A stretch of 64,000 nt of DNA from contig CM056574.1 of NCBI GenBank assembly GCA_029721435.1, positions 29,373,001 through 29,437,000 of the forward strand. Reading direction: 5' to 3'. Shown here piece after piece: positions 1 to 11,085 of the stretch. This stretch comes from Gymnothorax reevesii. Taxonomy: Eukaryota; Chordata; Actinopteri; Anguilliformes; Muraenidae. The translations under genes and the position numbers were made by a program. Position 1 is the stretch's first letter. The number at the start of each line of letters is the position of its first letter. The notes under the pieces were generated by a model. It was not told where the DNA came from, searched no databases, and saw nothing but the letters and a program-made list of their open reading frames with translations.

Positions 1-1796
1 TTAAAATGTTTCTTTCTAATACCTTTATTCTCTTAAAAAATTAATAATAATAATGGCACAAGATAATTTTTACTCTTTCCTAGAAGCAAGAAAAATTACT
101 TCAAAATCAAAATTCTTACATCAGTGGCAGATTTTTTTTCCTGAGAAAAGAAAGGTAATAGAAAATATTGTTTTAATTCTAAATACAGGCTAACAATATT
201 TTTTTCCCCATCATATTTCAACGCTGCTTTTGTACTCACAGATGTCTAAGGCCAAATTATTGGCTCCAAGACCAAGCTAGCAATATTCCAAAGTGGCAGA
301 TTTAAAACTTTCAAATATTGCAAAACGTTGCCAAAACAGCTTTTAGGTAGAAAGTGTCAAGATTCAGAATGTGCAGAAATCTGACAGCTGACATAGTGTT
401 ATAAACCCCAGCTGAAACATGGTCTCTGACACAGTGTGCAATTAGTCACTTTCTTTTCAAATATTTCATACAAGCCAACAGCTGCTCTGTAACATGAACT
501 TGTTGAGGACATTTTTTTCACAGAAGTGCATGTAAAGAGTATTTTGGTTATCCATTCTGGCTGATTGTTAGTTCAGAGAAGCTGTCAACAGCAATAACAC
601 ATTGTGTGCATATCCTCAGACACTAAATAGATGACCTGCATAACTGTTTGTTTACTGTTTCAGAATGGCAGCCTACTTAGAATGTCAGGGAGGATAGTTT
701 GGTGCTCCAGTTTTTAAATGTAAAAAGAAAACTTTCACCTCATTTAGATGGGTGACTGACTGTCTGAACACAGAATGACAGATGGGGGGGTTGATGTAGT
801 AGTTCTGTCATCTGTTCCAACACATCCATGCCCTCCCAGCCATTTTTTATTACTTTTATTCATTTACTTTTGTACTTTTTCATTTACTATTTGATGTGCA
901 CTCAAACATCCACAGAAGCTACTCTAATGCAACATCCGCAGTGTGAATATTTTCACGTCTAATCCAAGTATGCATCCGGGTATATTCCTGAAACAATATT
1001 CATCACAAATACACATTCTTTACATTATTTGGTGAGAGTTTATTCCTTAGATTATGTGCACATTAACTAATGCTACATGAAGACAGGTTTGGAATTGCGA
1101 GAATATTAAAGTCGGAGAAATTAGTTACTTTGTTCTGCAGATCAAACTGATTATGGAGAAGCAATGATGTCAGTGTCCTCATGGTGATTACCTCACCCGT
1201 GTGACTCTGCCGGCTGCCTCCTGACCCTCAAACTGGACTCTGGTTGTGATGTGTATTTATCCGTCAACACATCCTGATACCTACCCACTGATGCAATTTT
1301 CCCTCATCCCAGTTTAACGCGACAAAACTGCCAGCCTAGATTTCCCGTCTCCTCTTTTGTACAGGTTTCCCTCTATGTCAAGGACACGTATTCTGCATTC
1401 TGCACAGTCAGATAAATAATACAAATAATAGATAAATAATGCATTGGTGACTGTCACACTCCAGCTTTAGTGATTCTTCTATCTAGAAGCCAACAGCACG
1501 ACAGTATGTAATGTGGTAGAACAACAACGGTATATTACACATACAGTTTGGATGGAAATTTTTTGCCTTCTTCTAAAGATATCCACTCAACAAAATGAGC
1601 CAAATATTAACCTCAACTTAAGTGTGTATTTTAGAGTATTTTACAGTAAAAATTTTAGAGTAAAATTACAACCAAGGTGTTTTGAGAGAGATGAACAAGC
1701 TTGTGGAGAGCATCCAAATACAGCGTCAAAGCATTGCTCCGGACTGGATTAGCCTAATAATAATAACAGATGCTATACAAATTAGACTGTTTAGAG
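1..1796. other. Gene-free AT-rich stretch
   Basis: No reading frame here resembles a protein I recognise, and I see no inverted-repeat element or RNA gene. The sequence is AT-rich with short homopolymers and a small TAAATAAT-like low-complexity patch near 1411-1441. Probably intergenic or intronic. Confidence 0.6.
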
Positions 1797-2102
1797 CAGG
1801 GATGGGCAACAAGGGCCGTATCTGTCCCTGGTTTTCACACCAACTTCTGGGCTTAAGTTGATTATCTAAATTAGCCAAACTATTCATGAAATCTGACATT
1901 TATGGCGCATTTCTTTAAATTATCATGAATAACCACCAAAGACTATTCTTGTCTCCCGACATAAAACATTTTTCTTTGATCAAACCTTTTCACAAATCGA
2001 TATTTGTGTATCCAACCAATTAACTCATTTAGTCAGGGTAATTGATAGAAATAAAAACCAGCATACACACCGGCCCTCCAGGACCAGAGTTGCCCATCCC
2101 TG
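1797..2102. mobile_element. hAT-type MITE with 8-bp target duplication
   Basis: The element begins CAGGGATGGGCAAC and ends with the inverted match GTTGCCCATCCCTG. It is flanked by 8-bp direct repeats, GTTTAGAG at 1789-1796 and GTTTAGGG at 2103-2110, differing at one base. Eight-base target duplications and CAGG-type termini are the signature of the hAT superfamily. The 306-bp interior is AT-rich with no coding capacity, so the element is non-autonomous. The mismatched duplication suggests an old insertion. Confidence 0.85.
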
Positions 2103-2110
2103 GTTTAGGG

Positions 2111-2773
2111 TAAACTAAAATTCATACCTGCCAGTCGATGGAGAAAGCGGGATTGATTAAATGCAAGCCACAACATTAGTGGTTGTAGATTATAGGAATA
2201 TATTTCATTTTAAAAAATATTAAATTAACACGATTGGTTCCAAATTTGACACATACCATGTGGCACACAGTGACATCCTTTTAGAAGTAAGACTTCCACA
2301 AAGTAGGATGAAAAAATATTCAATGTATTCACACAGAAGAGTATGAATTTTATGGAATCCATGCTTTTAAATGTGCTCATATGGTCAATAGGATTATCAA
2401 CTAAACTATGGAAAAGAGCAAGGGAAAGGGAGTATTTTTCGTTTAGAATTACATTCAATGTTGAAGAAAGGAAAAACAATATCATTATCCTCAGTGTTGT
2501 AGTGTGTCAGCATTAATCGCAGAATATTGATGTTTCTTTTCGGTAGTTGTTCAATAGTGTGTGAATAGGTTTAAGCAAAATGCCATGAAAGTAGAGTCTT
2601 TAGGATGCAGTAAAGTACAATGCAACATCTGAGAAAGGACAAAATACACAAATACAGCAAGCATTAAATATTAAAGCATGTCAGGCCATATTAAGGATGA
2701 ACCTGAAGTAATCAACCCTTGTTACCTGCCCTGCAGTCAAGGTCACATTTATGCTTTTCATTTCACTTACTTC
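2111..2773. other. Gene-free stretch
   Basis: AT-rich sequence between a MITE and a solo LTR. I see no coding or structural signal in it. Confidence 0.55.
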
Positions 2774-2778
2774 CAAAC

Positions 2779-3966
2779 TGTCAGGATTACGTATAGGAAC
2801 CACAAGCGAGCACCAGAAAGTACAAAAAAAGGGAGGCTTTATTTCTGAAGGGGGGAAACCCCCGACAGAGCAGGCAACGGTACAATGTCCGCAATTCAAA
2901 AATCAGAATGTTTTTAAGGGCAAAATCCAGAACCGTAAACAGGGCACCAATCACAATACTCGTGGTCGGGCAAAAATAGGTTCAGTACACAGGCACAGGT
3001 ATGTCAGAGAAGCAAAAGCCAAAATCCAGTGGGCGTACACAGAGTCGAATACCAGGGCAGCAATCACAAAACTCGTAGTTGGGCTAAAAGGGTTTGTAAA
3101 CAGATGCAGACAATAGTACCAAAGAGCAGTGCCAAAATTGAAAGTCGGACGGTCCAGTCAAAAAAGTAACACTATGAGTACAAGGCGAAGACGATAGCAG
3201 CACAGGTAAACAAGAGAAATGTTCTGACAAGGAAGTGCTGTGAAAAGACTCCTAATATACACTCATGGAAAGTCACAACACAACACAGGTGGAGGAAGTC
3301 AGACAGAACATGAGGAAGAACCTAATCACATGAAATAGGCAACAGCCAAAATGCAGACAGGAATCAAAAGACAATCCTATAGACAGATATACCGCTCCGG
3401 TCAGGGAGTTCTAACGTGCATATAAGAGAAAGGACAGCGTGAGCAGGTTTGGAGAATCCAGAGAAATGCAGCAGAGAAGATTAGGGAGAGACAAGAGGTG
3501 GAGATTAGAACAGGGCGAATGCTGAGTGCTTGTTTATCAATTAGTAAGTGCAGCTATACAATCCCTTACTGCCCATTAGTAAGTTAGTATTATATAAAAT
3601 GTTAGTTTGTGTTAGTAAATCTAGCAAAAATAACAAACTGTTAGTATGGGTTAGTAATATAGAAAAAGCAAGGCGAAGGAAGTAAACGAGGTGGGATGGA
3701 ATGGTTGAAATCCAGAAACCAATATGGGGCTGTGGTCTCTTGTCTTGTCATTGCTCAGACAGGGGAAGACAAAGTGCAATGCATGGGAGAAAGCAAAACA
3801 TGGACCCGAATGAAACTATGGTAAAATGCAAAACACGGAATAACTAAACTAGACAATACATGAACAAAACTAGAACCAAATCACAATACATAATTCAAGG
3901 CATGGTCAGGAAATACAGAGAACAAACAAAACATGAAAACATGGCGAACAGAGCAGAATCATAACA
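2779..3966 (-). mobile_element. Solo LTR (retrotransposon), 1188 bp, with 5-bp TSD
   Basis: The plus strand starts TGTCAGGATTAC and ends GAATCATAACA, giving the canonical TG...CA termini. Exact 5-bp direct repeats CAAAC flank it (2774-2778 and 3967-3971). Read on the minus strand it has LTR layout: it opens TGTTATGATTC, and an AATAAA signal lies about 60 bp before the terminal CCTGACA. No internal retroviral-type coding region or primer-binding site lies between two LTR copies, so this is a solo LTR left by recombination. Short frames inside it (for example 2751-3116) are not genes. Relatives lie at 18994-22158 (minus), 48285-48856 (plus) and 61530-61654 (plus). A 5-bp TSD and TGT...ACA ends fit Ty3/gypsy-like elements, but the family is not proven. 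Confidence 0.85.
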
Positions 3967-3971
3967 CAAAC

Positions 3972-5929
3972 AAGTTGATTGACATTTGCCACTGTTCTTT
4001 TTGACTTATTACATAAGCTGTGTTAAATTTTGAAAAACATTAATTATCATCTTGGATGATGGGTTGAATTACATTAAAGCGCAAATGCAGATATCAGCTT
4101 CTGCATGTTTTCATTCATGGCAGAAGTTAATAAGACCAATAGAAATTAATTACATTTTCTTCATCTCAAAAAATTTCAACACCATGAAAGAACGCAAACT
4201 GAAGAGACCTTCAATGAAAATTAAGGCGGTTCAGAAAACTATAATTATGCCTCTCTTTGAGGAAGAAAACAGCAGTTAAGCCCCACACTTCTACTTCCTC
4301 ATTTTCAGATTCCTCTTTTTAATGCTGCAAGTGAGTGACACAAGTGGACCTTCTTGTACAAGTAAAAAATTATATTAAATTAGACTGCCAACCCAAAGAC
4401 TCTTGAATAACAAGGCCCCTCATTGAAATTGAGCAGATGGTGTCTTATCTACCCTAATCCTTTGAATAAAAGTGAACAGGGATCTAGCTTTTTTCAAAAT
4501 AAATATTGAAACATTTTAATCAGAAACAAGATATATATAGTATGCAGAAAAATAGCTTTTCAGAAAGCAACATGTCGGTCACAAAAAATGGCAAAAATAC
4601 AGTCATTCAAGACGGCAAAGGGAGAAAACACAAGAAACTGAAAATGTGAAAATCTGTTGCCGTAAATCAAAGGTCTCTGACGAAGACTGGATAACACTTT
4701 ATAAGGATTAGGTATGTAAGAAAAAATCAAATTGATTAATCTTTATAATAATCTTGGATTGACTTTTGTCACTGTGGCTTTGTGTTTCACCCTTTTGCGC
4801 AGAAGCCAAATCTGGCTATTTAGGTGTTACCTGATTTAAGGCTTTATAATTCAAGATTGCAGCTTTACAGACAGAAAAACTTTGGCTCAATTGAGTCTAG
4901 ACACTTAATTTTTAAACGCGGTGTAAATTCTAAAGCAAAAAGCCATATTGCGCAAAATGCAAAGAGAGTAGAAGTATAACCTGTTTTCTTCATTGATGCC
5001 CTCCTCCAGAGACAGATGTATCGGGTAGAAGGGACCCTCCAGTGCTGTTTCATGAATAATTCCCATTGACCGCGTCCATACAACATTTATCTTGTAAATG
5101 AAACTGAACACTTCAGGCCGGTTTCGGGTGTCTTTGTTTCTTTGATATTGCATAATTTTCAGCTGCGCAACCGAGGCCAACATTCGAAGAACACAACCGA
5201 CCTTACTTTTACGCTTAGCTTTGTATCCTATTCTTATTGTCCGATTAATGTAATTCAGTAATTGAGGGAAGTTTAAACACTCAGGAATTGAATAAGAAAT
5301 GAGTCTATCAATACATCGTTACCGGGGAAGCTTCACGAGGGCGTGAACTATAACTGTAGAGTTACGCAGATGAATCTGAGTATATAATTGAGTAACTGGC
5401 TATCAACACCAGTACTTGGGTGGATAGAAGGGAGCCCTGAATTTGTCAATGGAGGAATATACGCGTTAATCCATGGGAGGGAATTACGCATATTTTTTTG
5501 TGTGATGACTGTAATTGACAGTAGAATGGGAGAGAATCAATACAATGTCGGATTTTTTGCTTCACAAAAGGAATTTTTTAACCACTAATTGGAATACTGT
5601 TGGCTCACTGTTGCTACAGAGTAGAAGTTTTTTTTCTGTCGCAAGTGACAATTTTTTGAAACTACTGAAATTGATACTATGGGCAAAGATATAGACCAGT
5701 TTGCACATCAGGATTAGCTGAGGAGTTTAATTCATGCAACTCCTGAAAAACAGGGATTGGAGGGAACTTCTCCAGACTCTAAATCGCGTTTCAGCTCTGC
5801 CTGCTTGTGAATATTCAATAACTGATCCGGGGGTGCCATCTCGTGGTCGAGTACTGTAACTAAGTGCTTAAATTTGCAGCTCTATAGACGCGAGCGTCGA
5901 TATCTGCAGAAAGGGGTTAATATACCTTT
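3972..5929. other. Gene-free stretch
   Basis: Short open frames occur (4052-4279 plus, 4865-5183 minus, 5388-5588 plus), but none shows a recognisable motif or splice-supported extension. I see no repeat structure that I can define. Confidence 0.5.
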
Positions 5930-6072
5930 TGTTACTTTGTAGCCCTAGTTCTGGTTTATGCTTATTTTTTTGTTTCCTTGGTCCAGCTCCTGTTTCCACT
6001 TCAGTTAACTCTTGTTTAGTTTACTTCATGCCAGTCCTGCTCTTTGTTCCAGCGCCTACCTTCACAGTAACA
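5930..6072 (+). mobile_element. Possible short LTR-like remnant
   Basis: The segment opens TGTTACTTTG and closes CAGTAACA, so its ends are inverted TGTTACT/AGTAACA. The pyrimidine-rich interior resembles the U3 texture of the other LTRs in this window. At 143 bp it would be heavily internally deleted. I find no flanking duplication, so this may be coincidence. Confidence 0.25.
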
Positions 6073-6325
6073 TTGCATAAGATTGTCAAAAAAAATGCCA
6101 GGTCGAATGTGCACTAAGCTAAAGATGGTTCAATGCAATATTAGTGTGTCAGAATTATTATTATTATTTTTTAGCTAAGCAGTGTATTTAATCAATAGGA
6201 AATGTATGTTCTCTGATGAACTTGTACAGACTCTGTTAATGCTAGCACTGGATAAGATTCACCATTCTCCTAGCCCTCTAATTTTTAAATAGCATTAAAA
6301 TGAAAGAGAAATTAAACTAGATAAC

Positions 6326-6550
6326 TCAGTCGTTTATCTCCCTGATCCCCACATTTTGGACAAAATGGCCACCGACTGCCAGATGGGACGTCCAAAATTG
6401 CCGAAAATCGGTCTTGAGCATTGTCAAATAAATATCTTCGCCTGTGGAAAATAAGAAAAAAATTCCTTTAATAACAAGGCAATGAGAGATAGCAGACCTG
6501 GCCCCAGCCACGGGCTGACAGACAGAGTGAGTGACAGACACACACACACA
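6326..6550 (+). repeat. Interspersed repeat copy (family shared with 46.1-46.25 kb)
   Basis: The start (AGTCGTTTATCTCCCTGATC, then a CAAAATGG motif) matches in reverse complement the block at 46130-46250, which reads AGTCGTGTATCTCCCCGATC on its minus strand. Two dispersed copies in opposite orientation show an interspersed repeat family. The 3' part runs into GGGCTGACAGACAGAGTGA and a CA tract, which recurs at 7533-7570. I cannot name the family. Confidence 0.6.
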
Positions 6551-6556
6551 CGATCA

Positions 6557-6790
6557 TACATACAGCACAAACGTTCACAGAAATTTTACGTAATGTTCAT
6601 TTCGCAAAAATAATACAAAGACAACCTAAGCAGACATAGAAAACAATATAATACACGACAATCCAGGCTCCTCAGACATCAAGCAAATAGGCCTACGAGC
6701 CGCAGCAGCCTCCATTTTCATACGAAGAGCGGTGAACTGCGCTGGTCCCCGAGGCATGGCGTAGTTTATCCCGGGCAGCTAGCTAGCTAG
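6557..6790 (+). repeat. Direct repeat, copy A (234 bp)
   Basis: Nearly the whole segment, from ACATACAGCACAAACGTTC to CCCGGGCAGCTAGCTAGCTAG, recurs at 7286-7520 with only scattered substitutions and small indels, an offset of about 729 bp. A weaker third copy appears near 6817-6920 (CATACTGCACAAATG...CAGACACAG-type phrasing). The block looks like a decayed tandem array of one unit rather than LTRs, because no TG...CA termini or flanking duplications are visible. Confidence 0.75.
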
Positions 6791-7235
6791 CTAACTCTCC
6801 TTGTAATATAAGTCAAATTCATTCATACTGCACAAATGACCACAAAAATGCTTAGCTGTGTCCAGCTAGGTAAAACAAAATGCTAACTAGACACAGAAGA
6901 CGATAGAACATGTTATACCATCTTTAAAAATAAAAAATCGGTGATTTCAGCAAGCCCAGCTGGCTGGAAAGCGGACCCCGTGTGCTATGTGCAATTCCAT
7001 GCAAGATCCGTGTCAACGCAATCACTTTGTCTGCCAATGAAAAACAGGCAGTATGCAGCAAAAGTATGCGGAATAATGCAACGCAAATAGAAATAAAAGC
7101 ACAAATTCAATCGTAACATCACAACCGACAAATCTCATACAATTAGGAAACATAATTATTTAATGGAAACTAGCATACTGTTTTATGAAAATGCATCGCG
7201 ATTATGGTTCGCAGGGGTCCGTGTCACAACACGGA

Positions 7236-7267
7236 GCTCCATGTAGCTAGCTAGCATGCTAGCTACA
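7236..7267. repeat. AGCT/TAGC-rich palindromic motif
   Basis: TAGCTAGCATGCTAGCTA is an 18-bp perfect palindrome. Related CAGCTAGCTAGCTAG tracts end both copies of the flanking direct repeat. It is probably a by-product of the tandem repeat; I infer no function. Confidence 0.5.
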
Positions 7268-7285
7268 CACTTATAGCGAAATAAT

Positions 7286-7520
7286 TACATACAGCACAAA
7301 CGTTCACAGAAATTCTACGTAATGTTCATTTCGCAAAAATAATACAAAAATTACCTAAGCAGATATAGAAAACAATATAGTACACGAAAATCCAGGCTCC
7401 TCAGGCATCAAGCAAATAGGCCTACGAGCCGCAGCGGCCTCCATTTTAATACGAGGACAGACGAACAATGCGCTGGTCCCCGTGGCATGGCGTAGTTTAT
7501 CCCGGGCAGCTAGCTAGCTA
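7286..7520 (+). repeat. Direct repeat, copy B (235 bp)
   Basis: Second copy of the 6557-6790 unit. Immediately after it (7530-7570) the GGCCACGGGCTGACAGACAG segment that precedes copy A appears again, so the order is X-A-spacer-B-X'. This arrangement indicates tandem duplication of a unit longer than the 234-bp core. Confidence 0.75.
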
Positions 7521-7560
7521 GGGCAGGTAATGGCCACGGGCTGACAGACAGAGTGACAGA

Positions 7561-7616
7561 AACACACACACACACACACACACACGCATACACACACACA
7601 CACACGCACACACAGA
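7561..7616 (+). repeat. CA microsatellite
   Basis: Interrupted (CA)n tract of about 55 bp, containing two GCA interruptions. Confidence 0.9.
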
Positions 7617-7619
7617 CAT

Positions 7620-10600
7620 GATCATTGCTTAACCTGGCTCCCCCACCCTAGGGGGGGGGCCAGGTAATAATAATTATCGTTTCCAGAGCCCGGAACAGAA
7701 AATCTCTGAAGGCGCGGTGGCGGTGGTCCAAGAACTAAACCATAATATCTCCCGACTATCATCATCAGGGAGATACAATAATAGGAATAATGATTCCTTG
7801 TATATACTAGTTTTTGTATCAATTAATAAGTACAATTTTGAGCTGCTGAGTTAAAATATGGTCCATAGTCTGCGGCTTGCATTATAATTTGAATGTCATT
7901 GGTAAAAAATAAGACCTCTAAATATGGTTGCTTTATGAACAGCATGTTTTAAATACATATTATTTCTAGATGTGCTTTTATGGAATAGTACTCTCTAACT
8001 CCATTTTGCAGTAAAGTTTCAGAAAATAATTTAACTGCCTCCACACCTCCACAATAAAAAGGAATGAGTTTTCTTCAATTTAAAAACAAAAGATAAAATT
8101 CATGCTTTTTTTTCTCTTATTTCCTCTGTGAAACTAATTAAACAGTCAGCGTTGCCGAAGTGTGATTTGTCGTGTGTGTTAAAATTGCCAACATATTACT
8201 CAGATTGACTTCAAATTAAATTTTACACCCACCTTCTATTTAATATTTTGGTTAATGGCAGCTTGATAAACTTATGCATTGACCTTATAACACCAGCACA
8301 GCTTGGCACCGAGGAGACTCAAAATATTTTATTATAGAGAATCAGTCTTCTTTTTTTTAAACTTTATTTTACAGTTTTTCTATGAACAAACATACAAAAT
8401 AGAGACATAAACACTGACATACATACAAAGTCAGCGGGGGCCACTCTTTCAAGTGAAAAAAAAACATTTTAAAAAAGTACAAAATGCCTTCATACTGCTC
8501 GTGTGGCGTAATCCAAGTGTCCGTAAGCCCTGACATTCAAATTTGACTCAAAAAGACGCTTTTCACCATGTTTATAGTCTAATTGTCTGACGTAGCCACT
8601 CAGATTGGAGCCTTGTTCATCTTCACAGGAGAAGTCTGAAGAATCAAGATCAACCTACAGTGGCTGATGAGGGCAAATGCGCTGTTCAGTCAATGAAAAC
8701 AAATATTCAAAAATGCAGGGAGTTTCTCCAGTTTGAGACATTTGGGGCCGTTGCAGCATGTATGTGTTCAAGAATGACAGTATTTTATGAGTGTGTCCAT
8801 CTGTGTACATTTGTGCATGAGTATGTGCGAGTGTGACATTGAGAGTGGAAGAGAGGCAGAAGGAGAGAGATGCGGAGGGAAGGGAAGGAGAAAATTGAGG
8901 GAGATGATTTCATCCACAACATTGTGTTCTGGGCCTTTTAGAAAAATGTATAAGCAGCTGAGAAGCAACATCAGTATTATTATAGCTTCTGTAAGGCCAT
9001 ATATTTTTACACCTGTAAACTAATCAATGACATTTACTGCACATTTACAACCAAGGAGCAAGACTTCTCTTTTGCCTTTCATTAACCATAAATGGATGGA
9101 AGAAATACATAAAGGGACTTGAGAGTCATTTCCTCTGCACAGGCAGTTTTCCCTCCCCTGCAGCGAGAATCTGCACGAGATCTGCCAGTTTCCCAGCAAG
9201 ACCTCTGAATCCATTCTGTGTCCCAGCTTGCTCTCCTCAGGCCTCCGGGCTGGTGAACCTTGCAGATGTGAATAATGTAATTATCCTCAAAAAAGGCCAC
9301 TGAGAACGAGGGAAACCAGAGCAGCGAGACAAGTTACCTGAGATGAAACAAGACCCTGATTAACTTTTTGTCAGAGCCTTTTCTTTTTTAAAAATGTTTC
9401 CATGAGCTGCATATTCTGTGTTTATGACCATTTGCAGGGCTGTAGAGATAAAGATAAAACTTTCCTTGGTCACAGTGAGGGTTTAATGTAGTAAGACTGT
9501 GCTGTATATAATTTGCTCTGCATTGGCAAGTTGCATTTTTTTGAATCCCTTGTAAGGGAGTGGCTATAGGATGACTTACTTTTGCTATACAGGTCCCACC
9601 GGGAGGGGTGGAAGCTAAAGGAAACCTGATATGGAAGGAACTAGAGGTAGGGGATGAAGGAGATGAGGAGCAGTGGATAAAGGGAACTAGGGGGAGGAGG
9701 TGAAGGAAACAAATGCCGGAGGATGACAAGAATGAGGTGTAGGGGATGAAGGGAACTGGACAGTTGATGAGGGGAAAGAGGGGCAGGAGATGGTGGATGG
9801 TGGTAATGAATGGAGGAGATGAAGGGGCCCTGCTCTGCACCTCAGTGGTGAATGCAAAAAATTCAGAATACCTTGAGATCAGGCTTAAATCAGAGTAAGT
9901 ATACAAAACCATCCATTCCGGTCTGAAAATAATTGTGAATGATGCTCACACTACTGAACAGATTGAATTATAGGCCTTGGCTTTGGCAAAGGTCATGAAA
10001 GAATCCACCAAGAATATGAATGCTGTATTTCCAACCATTCGGGATGGAGGTTTAGTCCCTTCCTCTCACACACAGTTCGCTGTAGTCCATTGTCCGCCAG
10101 TTTCCTGCTCTGCCCTTTTATCTGTCTCTGTAAAGAAAGAAAATCATTTGCAAGAGCTGTCAAAAATATTTTTATTTTGAAAAAGAGAGCTATAAGTGTT
10201 ACACTTAAATGAAGTAGTATTGCCTCAGCTGCCTGCTAGCTGTCTGTTGCCATGGCTGCTTGCATTAACTCACTTGTAGAGATTTGCCTCCTGTAGTGCA
10301 GGCAATGCCAACTTCCTACACTGAAGACGTACCTGCCCTTTACCTCAAAGGCTCCTCTCAAATTGCACAGCAGAGACACGGGCAGCAGAATTTTTAAAAA
10401 ATTTTAAGTGTGGAAGGAAAATTGGGAGAAAATTGTGCCACAGTAGAGCTGTGAAATATTACATGTCATGCTTTGACATCCAAGCCATCAGGCCCTACAT
10501 GCCAGCAGTACTGCAGTCAACTACCTCCACTTACTTGATAAGCTCTGCCTCTTCAGGTGTTCTCTTTTTGCAGTTCTGTCTTATATTCTGACCTTAGCAT

Positions 10601-11027
10601 GGCAGAAAGAGATGCTTATATCAGTCAGTAGCATAGTGTCACTGATAGCGCCTTTCTTTTTCTCGGCATGGCCTGAAAATTCACTTAGACAGACGAGTGT
10701 CATCCTCTCCAACTTCTCACCATTTCAATTCATGTTGCCTTTGAACTTAAACTCTAGATTACAGCCTCATTACACATACAGTATGTTCTGTACTTGGAAT
10801 CTTTTTGCCGCTCAAGTCACTGCTTCACACAGCTGGCCTGACTGCTGCTCCTCATTGCTGTCCTGACCACACCGATGCTGCTTTTATTGCTTCTTCTCAG
10901 TGCTGCTCTCAGATGTTGCTCTGATACATTATGCTTCAGCAGTTCAAGACCTGCATTGCAGAACCCAGACAATTGTATGACATTTCTGCAGTAATTCCAG
11001 CTTCATGTTAAGGCTGTGAGATTGCCT
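7620..11027. other. Gene-free stretch
   Basis: I find no gene-like frame. The 174-residue minus-strand frame at 9388-9912 is a serine/proline-rich translation of a GGA/GGAGATG-rich purine tract and has no domain. Frames near 8.8-9.3 kb look equally incidental. Confidence 0.5.
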
Positions 11028-11035
11028 CCCCCCCC

Positions 11036-11082
<47 letters not shown>

Positions 11083-11085
11083 ACA
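11028..11085 (+). repeat. Compound C-run plus CA microsatellite
   Basis: An 11-base C run is followed directly by about 45 bp of (AC)n. The short cysteine/valine-repeat frame on the minus strand is this microsatellite, not a gene. Confidence 0.9.

Noticed and set aside
2751..3116. 121-residue plus-strand frame
   Set aside because: Lies in the antisense strand of a solo LTR.
6557..7520. Paired LTRs of a small retroelement
   Set aside because: The 234-bp direct repeats lack TG...CA termini and flanking duplications, and X segments recur outside them, which fits tandem duplication.
9388..9912. 174-residue minus-strand frame
   Set aside because: Ser/Pro-rich translation of a GGA-rich purine tract with no motif or splice context.
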